This document shows positions 12,601 to 24,600 of a stretch of DNA of 64,000 nucleotides, piece by piece; position 1 is the first letter of the stretch, and every line of letters begins with the position of its first letter. The translations under genes and the position numbers were made by a program. The notes under the pieces are model-generated. The model searched no databases. It was not told the DNA's origin and was given only the letters and a program-made list of their open reading frames with translations. The stretch is from Watersipora subatra (taxonomy: Eukaryota > Bryozoa > Gymnolaemata > Cheilostomatida > Watersiporidae). The stretch is from assembly GCF_963576615.1 (NCBI RefSeq), contig NC_088708.1, positions 68,282,672 to 68,346,671 of the forward strand. The letters are read 5' to 3'.

Positions 12601-15600
12601 ACTATCAACTCTTCCATTCTTACTATCAACTCTTCCATTCTTACTATCATCTCTTCTATTCTTACTATCATCTTTTCTATTCTTTCTATCATCTCTTATA
12701 TTCTTACTATCAACTCTTCTATTCTTACTATCATCTCTTCCATTCTTACTATCATCTCTTCTATTCTTACTATCATCTCTTATATTCTTACTATCATCTC
12801 TTATATTCTTACTATCATCTCTTCTATTCTTACTATCACCTCTTATATTCTTACTATCATCTCTTCTATTCTCACTATCATCTCTTCTATTCTCACTATC
12901 ATCTTTTCTATTCTTACTATCATCTCTTCTATTCTTACTATCAACTCTTCCATTCTTACTATCAACTCTTCCATTCTTACTATCATCTCTTCTATTCTTA
13001 CTATCAACTCTTCTATTCTTACTATCATCTCTTCTATTCTTACTATCATCTCTTATATTCTCACTATCATCTCTTCTATTCTTACTATCATCTCTTCTAT
13101 TCTTACTATCATCTCTTATTTTCTTACTATCATCTCTTATATTCTTACTATCAACTCTTCTATTCTCACTATCAACTTTTATATTCTTACTATCATCTCT
13201 TCTATTCTTACTATCAACTCTTCCATTCTTACTATCATCTCTTCTATTCTTACTATCATCTCTTCTATTCTTACTATCATCTCTTATATTCTCACTATCA
13301 TCTCTTCTATTCTTACTATCATCTCTTCTATTCTTACTATCATCTCTTATATTCTTACTATCATCTCTTATATTCTTACTATCAACTCTTCTATTCTTAC
13401 TATCAACTCTTCTATTCTTACTATCATCTCTTCCATTCTTACTATCATCTCTTCTATTCTTACTATCATCTCTTCTATTCTTACTATCAACTCTTCCATT
13501 CTTACTATCAACTCTTCTATTCTTACTATCATCTCTTCTATTCTTACTATCATCTCTTCTATTCTTACTATCATCTCTTATATTCTTACTATCATCTCTT
13601 ATATTCTTACTATCAACTCTTCTATTCTTACTATCATCTCTTCCATTCTTACTATCATCTCTTCTATTCTTACTATCATCTCTTCTATTCTTACTATCAA
13701 CTCTTCCATTCTTACTATCAACTCTTCCATTCTTACTATCATCTCTTCTATTCTTACTATCATCTCTTCTATTCTTACTATCATCTCTTATATTCTTACT
13801 ATCAACTCTTCTATTCTTACTATCATCTCTTCCATTCTTACTATCATCTCTTCTATTCTTACTATCATCTCTTCTATTCTTACTATCATCTCTTCTATTC
13901 TCACTATCATCTCTTCTATTCTTACTATCATCTCTTCTATTCTTACTATCAACTCTTCCATTCTTACTATCAACTCTTCCATTCTTACTATCATCTCTTC
14001 TATTCTTACTATCATCTCTTCTATTCTTACTATCATCTCTTATATTCTTACTATCAACTCTTCTATTCTTACTATCATCTCTTCCATTCTTACTATCATC
14101 TCTTCTATTCTTACTATCATCTCTTCTATTCTTACTATCAACTTTTATATTCTTACTATCATCTCTTCTATTCTTACTATCAACTCTTATATTCTTACTA
14201 TCATCTCTTATATTTTTACCACCATATCTTCTATTATAGTCTAGCCATTCATCCTTCATTCTAACTCAAGCTTCTAGAAATATTAACAGAATAATGAAAT
14301 GATATGCTGAGTTAATTTGCATAAAACATGACAGGGATTTAAACTTTATGCAGTAATTTTTAGTTTAGTACGTAATATAGCTATGTACTAATAGCTAGTA
14401 GGCCTACTACTCTACTCACCTATGGTGAACTCGCCGCCTGAGGCATGCATCATCATCAATACCCGGCAGCCTTGATTGTCTTGCTTCTGCGACGTCATTG
14501 TCAGGTAGGCTCCGCCCACCTAAACTCTGAGTGTCGTAGCTTGATGTGTTGCTTCCTATTTATGATACGTGTGACAGCTTGAACAGGATATATAGCAGCA
14601 AACAGTATCCAGTTTTACAATCAAAGTTTAGTTGCAACAATTATCACAACATAAATTTCATTACTTCTACAAACTAGCGGTAACCAATTAAAAACAGGCT
14701 ATCACATCATTACTACAAGAATGGAGCTCTGGGCACTTTAATCAAGTACAACTCAAAAAGTTGTCTTCTCATTGTGATACTAAATATCTAAATGAGAAGA
14801 CAACTTTAATAAAAGACAATATCACCGTGTTTTCTGTTTAATCAAAGTATCTTATAAAGATATATTGTTTGAACAGGAAACAGAACTATCTATCAAATAT
14901 CGTGTATATATAAAAAAAAAACAGTTAAACAATGGCAATAACAATAGAGCAAAGCCTTGAATCAACAAAAATATTTATCATACCTTTCCGACTGTGTGAC
15001 TTTTTAGTTTGAGCTTTAGGCGTGCCGGTGTGAGAATCGGCATGTTGATTTGAGCCAATCAGTTCAGAGAGATATCTGAAGTATATCTGACTTTGCAGAA
15101 AGGGCTTGAATAGAGTCTATAAGAAGAGTAGATGGTAGCTTAGCCTATGCATCAGGAGAAGTAACAACAACGTGGACAGTCTATACATGTAAAAACTTGG
15201 AGGTTATTAGGTCTCTGGCTACCAAATATTCCCTCTTTTCAAACAGAAACATAAACTAGTTTCTGTGCAATGACTTCAACAGTGACATGAATTAAAAATA
15301 ATATAGTCAACGAGGTGAACGACTCAAACAAGTTTAAAGTCTCTTAAAGGAGAATGAATAGCCACTTAGAAAACAGAGAAAATGAAAAGGGGAGACTGAA
15401 AATGATGTTAAAGAAAGAAGTGAAGTGAATATATTATTATGAAACAACATTTTCTATACCAAAGAAATGAGCAGGTCATAAGAAAGAGAAGAGTCATACG
15501 TTGAGGGAGCGAAAACACATAAATAGATAAAAAAGGATATATGAATCTACGATCCTTTCTGTTCAGCCAACCCCAAGCAGAATATTATGAAGTAGTATTA

Positions 15601-18600
15601 ACCAATAAACCTGACATAAGCCTACTGTGTCTCTAAATATAATGAAATGATGAGGTGTTAACAATGCCAACCTTTTCGATGGTTTCAAGAATAATAATCT
15701 TAGGAATGAGAAAGCAGTCAGGAAGGGGTCCCTCCTCACGGCAAATGTTCAACTCCACATGCATCCTTATCTTATCGCTGAACCCCAACGGGTCGCTCGC
15801 TTGCAGCGAAAAATATCTGAAAACAACAAAAGTAATAATGAATATATTGTCTATGAAAACCTTAATGATGCCGCTGATCCTAAAAGAAATGAGCTGGAGC
15901 AATAGAGTTATCTACGATAAAGAATAGAGCTATGGTGCAATATTACTAAAGAGACATTAAGCTACCAAGAGACAATAGAGTGTAGAGCACAAAGTAATCA
16001 CTAATAGTAGAAGAATAGAAGTGTAAGCTAGAGGCAGATAACAAGGATACCAACATTTCAAGTACTATAAAACTCATGATTCGTGATAAAATACAACTAT
16101 GCAAGATTATAAAGTATTGCTGCTCAATCATACCAATTAGCTCTCTGAAAAAAGGCCTAAAGTTTCACTGATCAAAAAATAATCATAGCGGAGTTATCCT
16201 ACCTGATAGAATAATAGAGTCACCAACTATGGCGAGACCATAAAATCTTTAAAAGTGAAAACAATGGCGTAGTGGTCAAGGAGCAAAGAGCTGCCTAACG
16301 TGAGGAGAGCGACAGTGTTACTAAATACTTAATGTAAAGAACAATGCACGTATGTCTACATGTAGGGCTAGAGTAGAGCTATAAAATATAGAGGGGAAAT
16401 ATAAATGCTAATCATAAATTTATTAGCTGCGGAAACAACAAGAGCTGCTAATTTAGAGAGTAACACAAAGCTACAAAATTTGTAGAGAACAGTGAAGTCA
16501 CCAAACCTATAGAGAGACTAATAGAGCTAATAACTATAGAGATGCAAATAGATCTATAAATAACAAAGGTACTAATAGAGGTACTAATAGAGCTAACATT
16601 AGAGGTACTAATAAAGCTAATAATAGAGGTACTAAACAAGGTATGAACAATAAAATTTGAAATATAAAGGAGCAAGCCCTAAATACAAGAAAACAATGGA
16701 ATATGGAGGGAACAATATCTACCGCGCATACAAGTTCGGAACAATATACAGTAATACTTCAACTTGTGAGTGCTCCAACGTACGAGAAACTTGAGATACG
16801 AGCCAGCTTTTAAGCAAGTTTTAGCACCAATATATGAGCCATGTTTGAGATACGAGCACGTGAGTCAGTTGCCAAGTATGCCGAAGGTGTTTTATAAGAA
16901 CAGCAACACTCTGTATTTTTTCAACTGCTCAGGTTATACTTTTGTACCGTGTTTTTTGTGCGCGATTTTCAGGGCAGAATTATATGAACTAAAAGTACTG
17001 TGCGTAGACCAAAAGCTTGCCAGTAAAATGAAAGATGAAATGCAAAGAAAAAGCAAATGATAACAATTAATATTAAACGGAAAATCATTGAAAAATATGC
17101 GAAATGTGTATGCTTGATTGAGCTAGCTCAGCAATATGACAGAAATACATCCACAATTATCAAACAGAAGGATTATATTCAGGGCATTTATTTAGTTTGC
17201 AAAAGAACTGGACGGGTATAACTGGAGTGTCTCAGAACCTGCATGCAACCTCAGAACCTGTATGCGTGCATACATGCATGTATGCATGCATAGAGGTTCT
17301 GAGGTTGCATGCAGGTTCTGAGACACTCCAGTTATACCCGTCCAGTTCTTTTGAACTAACCATAGTTTCTAAACGGCGCAGCGATCTTCACGACCGCTGA
17401 TGGAGAGACTGCTCAGGCATTGGATAAAAGATAAACAATTGGCCAGTGACAGCGTAACTGAACGATGCTATGTGAAAAGGCCGGTGCTATCTATCAAAAC
17501 AATAAACATTCGGACAAGTTGGCTAGTGGTCGTACATTAACCGTTTGTGACGACACCTGTGTTCGTCCTAGTCAACATGTTAAAAAGGCGATAACGGTAA
17601 ACATCCTCAGATAGGTTTATCTTAAAACGGCCGGCTAGTCGTGAAAGCGAAACTAAGGAAAATTAGCTAACCAGCGAGAAACTTCTAACTATGAATGCCG
17701 AAGAAATTCTAATTACGTCAAGTTGAAAATGAACGTTTGCTTTTAGGTTTTCTTCTAAGTTTGTCTTTTAAGACTGATAAAATCCAAATTTATCAAAGTC
17801 AACTGTTGTAATAAAGGGTAACTCACTATAACTCCCTAGGATATCTCCCTCTCTGGCAAATGCTAGCGTTAGCTGCTATTGTATGTATTTAATTTTACAT
17901 TTTAATTAATCACATTTCCTTGCATTATATTTTATTTGTTGCTTTTTAAAAGCTTGTGGTAAATTAGGACAATAACCAACATGTTCTTTCTGTTACAATA
18001 TCTTGGTTTGCATGTTTTATTTGCATTTTTTAGAGTATGGACACTAATCAATATATATTTAATTGTTCTATATATAAATAAATTGCACCAACATGCAATA
18101 AATTGACATACGAGTTCAGTCTCGGAACACATTAAGCTCGTAAGTCGAAGTATGACTGTATCTACTGGTAGCTAGACTCACTTCTCATATAAAATCATAG
18201 CATCTGACTGTGCCTCTTTGGCGGAGTAGAGATCTGACTCAAGTTGGCCTTGAAAGTTATCAACTGCCATCCAGAACTGGAGCAAGGCGGACGCATTCTC
18301 CTGCTCGGCAAACTGCAAAGATAATGCGAACAATTTTGTCTCCGCCATATATATCTCCTGTACATCATCAGGGCAGCACTGAAAATGCTAACTTCCCTAC
18401 ATTATAGCAAACATCTGCAGTTTGGCTATAAGTAATACCAACTATAAACTGTTTCCGAGCTCACCTGACAAATAATACAATGAAAGGTAATGAATTTTGT
18501 AAACTGTACAACAATATGAGGATCTATAGTATCAATGTGCTCATCTCACGCTGTCTCACAGTTTGCTGTCAGAAATATTCTCATGGTTAACAGTATTTGT

Positions 18601-21600
18601 TAATTGTAGTAAAGACAAGATTTTTTAATAATGAAAGAATTGTATCATGAAATACCCTAGCGATGGAATATGACAACTTTCTGAAGTACAAAATAAACTG
18701 TATTTATTACCGTTTGAGCAAAGATAGTATTGTGCATGGAATAAAGGTGATTAAGTATTGTGCAATATCAGTATCAGTATTGAGAGGTAACAGTATCATC
18801 CATCAAAACTTTGAATACAACGAGCTTCTGCTGCAACAGCAACCTTTTTTATACACACACTTCCGTGTACTCATTGTGTATTTTTTCTCTTAATTTATTT
18901 GAGCTGCAAAAAACACTTTTCTCATGATGTGTAGTTTGAAAGTTAGAACGGTAACTGTTGTTATATATTAAATACAAATCAATCTTCGGCGCAAAGACTT
19001 TTTCATTACTCGGGCACTCATCTAGTACTTACATAAAGTACATATAATTAATAAGTTTCATAAATAATGAAAACTCATTTTATGGCAATATTTTTTAATT
19101 TAGTGGCTCAATTTTTTCAACTTTTAATTGAAAGAAAATTTAATTTTTCCTCGATTTTAAAGCGTGCAACACTTACAACTTATCTTGTAAAGATAATTAA
19201 GTATTGTGCAAAAAATAAAAGTAGACTTTGTTATTTATTGCTGACCTAATATTATGAAAATAGGTTGTGTTTCAATTCACTTGTATATATGCAAGCTATT
19301 ATATAGGCATCTGCATGAATCAAGACTTGGCAGCGCTTGAGCATACTATCACATAAAAGACAGGTCATGGGAGGCAATCCTGATTATTTTCAACATTCCG
19401 TAAAACCTCTAATTGACCGCCATGGCGCTCTATTTTTCAACCCTTCCTCTATAGTGGCGGTCAATTGGAGGCGGCGTTCAAATAGAGGCTGGCAGTGTAT
19501 TTTTCAAATGGCTCGTCAGAATTTAGGGAAGATGACTTTAGCTCTTTTACGGGCGAAGGGAATGTTGCCTATAGTTTGCCCTCTTTTCCCAGTAGAGCGA
19601 TATTAAATCTTTTGAATGCAATAAATCTGCTAACTTACCTCCAACTTGTCAAAGATCTCTTAATAAATGTGCATTAAAAAATATGCATTGATATCTATTG
19701 CTTGCAATTAACCTGTGGTGATATTATAGCCTGTGTCCTGCTTCACAATTTCAAAAATACCCCCCTTAAATAGGAGTTTTTAATCGCTTTGAAGAATTAA
19801 ATATGCGATGTTTGAAACCATTTACAGGCTATGAAGATGGAAAATGCGACAAAAATTCGTAGCGTGTAACACTAGTGATTATTAAATCCTGAAACTTGCA
19901 AGACTTCTCTTTAATACTGAATACATAGAACATTAGACAAAGATATTAAACTTAGAAATACCTCTAAAAAGTAGAACATGATGACTTCATTGTATAGAAT
20001 GTCAATGAGATGTAATTTTCTATCGACAAGTTGCTGCAGCTGATATCTCCGATAGTACGAGCTTTCCACAAAGTCTTCAAAGTAGCTGTCAACAAGATGT
20101 GACATTCTTATACATTGTGCACGAGTAAGCAAACGTCATCTGTCTAAATGCCTTATACAACCCAAAACTTCATTACGTGAAATGTAATTTACTTTGGGAA
20201 ATGTTTATTAATTGACAAATGATACTCCAGAACTTAATTACGAATGTCCGTAGGATCTGAATGAAAATCAAATCCACAATAAGTTTTTGACAACCAGCTG
20301 CAGGTGCTAACCAAACAAGTTTCACATGTGAGGAGGCGGGATGTGACAAGATGAGTTGATGCCGATAAATCCTTTCAATGAGAAGATGATTTTGCATTAA
20401 AATATAACCTCACCTTTTTTCCAATATATCTTCTATAAACTTTTGGCACTCTTTAAAACAGAGTGGATCAACTTTCCCATCCTCACTGCATATTTTGCCT
20501 AAAGAAGACGGGAAAGACAATAAACTCAGACACTAGTAAGAAAATTTCATTCATCGAACCTTGACACGACAAAACAGAGGCTCACAACCGACACAATGCA
20601 ACAGGTGCTCAATATCAATACTGCTGACAAAATGTCACAGGAATCCTTTTACAGACAGCCATGATGATTCAGCATATCTATAATGTCGCGATTATTAAGC
20701 CGGCTTCAAACATGGCTATTGTTTTGGTAAAGATTTAGATCACTAGCTTATGAGGTAGGTTACTCAAATTCATTGGGTAATTATTTTATTACCCGTGCAA
20801 GGCCGGGCATTCATCTAGTTTTATATAAGAATCAAAAAGCAACTTGTTTTTAAAGCGGCCCAAATTCTTCCTGGCAATGTTTTGAAAAACTTGAAATTTC
20901 TTAGAAGACAAAGCAAAGTAAAATAAGCATCTTTCATGACTTCATTGTATCAAATTCTGGCAAGCAAACAGCCAGTACCTGTACCACATATGCGCTTATC
21001 TAAGCAAACACTAAACCACAAAAATTACAATGAGTAGTCATTTGATACACGTAAAAGCTTCATCAGTCATTTTCTAACCATACCAGCCCTTCCAAGCAAG
21101 CAATGTCTAATGTACTAATTTATAGCAAGGAATGCAAGTACTTGAGCTATATTAGATCCCAGGTTCTGACTAATAACCTAACGCAGCCAGATATCAAATA
21201 GATTGTCACAAGTAATGAACCTATGAAATTGAGGAAGTACACTGGAAGTACTCAAGTTCTTACTAGGGTAGCGTTAAACAACTGCAAAGACATAGGTCAG
21301 AGGTTACAAATGTGCTTGGCAAATCTATTCACATATTGACTAAATAAAACAGCATCACGAAGTAATGACGTTTTAATGAGTAACAAGCAGTAAGCGTGCT
21401 TGAGTGTCATACTACAGAGCGGGCTGTCCGCTTCATGAAAATGCTGTAAAGAAAGATGTGTATGTCAAGTAATAAGGTCAGTTTCATGCTAGAGCTTCAC
21501 AACTTCCAAAAGTCACCAAGCGATTCAATATTGCAAATTTGCAATATCGAATTACGATAACTGCAAATCGTCTATTTATAGACGATTCGCGATTATTACG

Positions 21601-24600
21601 ATATTATTATGTAAAACGATTTGTAAAAATTTGTTGTCAAGATTTACTGTATATTTTAACTTGAAAAGAAACTGTTTTGTGTTAATGATAATTTATTTCA
21701 TGGATGCCCGCATGCGTGGAAAGCCATAGAATGAACTTATTATAAGACTAGAATGCCCATGCGTTTTAGTTTCAGTATCGCTCACTCTGAAAATCGTAGA
21801 GTGTAAGATAAATCGCTATTACTGAATTATATCGTTTATACGATTGGCGATTTTCAATTTGTCTACCTTCAAAGTCGCCACCATACAATTAAATGAGCAA
21901 GCAAAGCTCTATTGCGCGCACAGCACCTGTAAAAACACAAATGTTCATGACAAAATAATTTCTACCAAGTGATAAGAAAGCTAGGGTGGGGGTCTGAAAC
22001 ATTTAGGAGGTATTGCGAATTGTAGGCAGCCATAGCTGTGAATGACCTGTTATTATGCCAACTGTGTGCTAAATCTTACTTAGTATTTTTGTTGGATGTC
22101 TCTTATGATTAGCTGATGACAATCGTTAATGTAGCAACTAGTGTGTGCTATGTGTTATCTACTGTGTGTTACCTACTGTGTACTAGGTGTTACCTACTGT
22201 GTACTAGGTGTTACCTACTGTGTACTAGGTGTTACCTACTGTGTACTAGGTGTTACCTACTGTGTACTAGGTGTTATCTACTGTGTACTAGGTGTTACCT
22301 ACTGTGTACTAGGTGTTACCTACTGTGTGCTAGTTGTTACCTACTGTGTACTAGGTGTTACCTACTGTGTACTAGGTGTTACCTACTGCGTACTAGGTGT
22401 TACCTACTGTGTACTAGATGTTACCTACTGTGTACTATGCGTTACCTACTGTGTACTAGGTGTTACCTACTGTGTACTAGGTGTTACCTACTGTGTACTA
22501 GGTGTTACCTACTGTGTGCTAGTTGTTACCTACTGTGTACTAGGTGTTACCTACTGTGTACTAGGTGTTACCTACGGCGTACTAGGTGTTACCTACTGTG
22601 TACTAGGTGTTACCTACTGCGTACTAGGTGTGAGCTACTGTGTGCTAGTTGTTACCTACTGTGTACTAGGTGTTACCTACTGTGTACTAGGTGTTACCTA
22701 CTGTGTATTAGGTGTTACCTACTGTGTACTAGGTGTTACCTACGGCGTACTAGGTGTTACCTACTGTGTACTAGGTGTTACCTACTGCGTACTAGGTGTG
22801 AGCTACTGTGTGCTAGTTGTTACCTACTGTGTACTAGGTGTTACCTACTGTGTACTAGGTGTTACCTACTGTGTATTAGGTGTTACCTACTGCGTACTAG
22901 GTGTTACCTACTGTGTACTAGGTGTTACCTACTGTGTACTATGCGTTACCTACTGTGTACTAGGTGTTACCTACTGTGTACTAGGTGTTACCTACTGTGT
23001 GTTAGGTGTTATCTACTGTATACTATGTGTTACCTACTGTGTACTAGGTTTTACCTACTGTACACTAGGAGTTATGTATTGTGTTCTGTGTTATCTATCG
23101 AGTGCTAGGTATTAGCTACTATGTGCTAGGTGTCATCTACTGTGTCCTATGTCTTATTTATCGTGTACTGGGTGTCATCTACTGTGTGCTGAGTGTTTTC
23201 TATGCAGTACTGGACAGGCGTGGGGGCCAACACTCAGAAAGAATCCCCATATTAATACTTCTAACACATTCACTATGTGTTTGAATACTCAATACCAATA
23301 TCTAACATTCTAGATGACAATATCTAATACTAAATGTTAATATCCAATACTAAGGCCAACAATATCTAATATCAATATGACAACATCCAATAGTCGATAT
23401 CCGATACATTATCTTTACCATATATAGTACTACAAGCAGCAATATCTCAATATCAATATTCAATAATCATATTCTCCAGCCACGTCGACAATACTATCTC
23501 AAAAACTAGACCATGAACTCATCCTCTAATTCAGTTCAGAAAGAAAGGTGTAAAAAAGGTCTATCACTCTTTTATGAAAATCATATATAGTCCATTTTGT
23601 CCTGAACCACTCCAAGCAGGTATCTATTTGTATAGAAAACTGATGGAAAAAATTTGAACGCTTCCAAAAATTATACTTTGGAGTTATGCTACGTGATATG
23701 GACATTTATGACCAGCATCTAATTGCCCTAAATGCTGAGAAGATAAATGTGTTTTTAGGTATTTGCTGTTGAAATACTCAAATGGTATCTGCCATCAGCC
23801 TGACCCATTACATTCCTACTTGCGCAAGAAATCACTACACTTTATACCAGACACCAACACCTTGCCACTTTACATTATAGAATAGCATTATGAAATAAAT
23901 GCTTTTTCTTTCAATACACATAATTTACTTTCCAATTTTTAGTTTTTTGTCTCGTATAATTTGCTATAAACAACATCAAACAATGATAATAAAGTTCAGA
24001 TCTATATTATATATATAATATATATATATAATATATATATTATATATATTATATATATTATATATATTAGGCTGAAACTCGTCCAATAAAGCTATCTACA
24101 TACAGATACTGAATATCACGACAGAAGCAATGATATCCTGAACTGTAATCTGTCCCGGGATGCTGATGTTATAAAGGAGTAGCCAGTGTGTAGACTTTAA
24201 AGATTTCATCGAAGGAGTCAACTGCTTTCTACTTTTTCTAAAATAACCATTGTTTATTTCTCCACTTCAAACAATTATACAGAACCTTTATTTTGAATTA
24301 AGATAATACTATGATGAGTAGAAATTGTGTATTTTATAGCTGACTTTATGGTTTGTAAGCCTGATATTAGTAATCTCTATAGAATTACAATAACATTAGA
24401 ATGCAAACAACAAAACATCTGCCTACAACTCATAGCCTACCTCAGTTTAGACATACAATATTTATAGTAATTAACCTTAGTGTTTGGTTTTAATCCAAAA
24501 TTAAACATCCCTTGATGTTAATAATAAAACCTATAGGGTTTGATATGAGTATACAATATAATTAAGCTAGTAGTATATAAATAACCAGTGGTGGACTCAC

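Larger units (their letters stand above)
4918..14235. repeat. 9.3-kb minisatellite, 21-bp unit, about 440 copies, in akap10 intron 11
   Basis: The plus-strand unit is close to TTCTTACTATCATCTCTTCTA; on the akap10 sense strand it is purine-rich. Variation is confined to a few positions (AT/AA, CT/AT/CC, T/C), giving a variant map along the array. Because 21 is a multiple of 3 and the unit lacks stops in some frames, both strands stay open for more than 3,100 codons (sense heptad SKNRRDD, antisense HLFYSYY). It lies wholly inside the intron 4540-14419, whose flanking exons join in phase, so it is not read as coding. Higher-order duplications of 861 bp and 1491 bp are visible. Outer units are the most diverged. 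Confidence 0.97.

Noticed and set aside
4906..14264. Two overlapping giant proteins of about 3,115 residues, one on each strand
   Set aside because: Both are translations of the 21-bp satellite. The region is an intron whose flanking akap10 exons join in phase with good splice signals, and the same repeat is open on both strands purely because the period is a multiple of three.
14420..14526. Alternative acceptor (ACTCAG) for akap10 exon 11
   Set aside because: It would leave the joined frame with exon 10 running into a stop. The AAATAG acceptor at the upstream edge restores phase and was used instead.
22116..23115. Cys/Tyr/Leu-rich repeat proteins (about 325 residues) in two plus frames
   Set aside because: Translations of the second 21-bp minisatellite inside akap10 intron 5, antisense to the gene. 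No splice or start context supports them.
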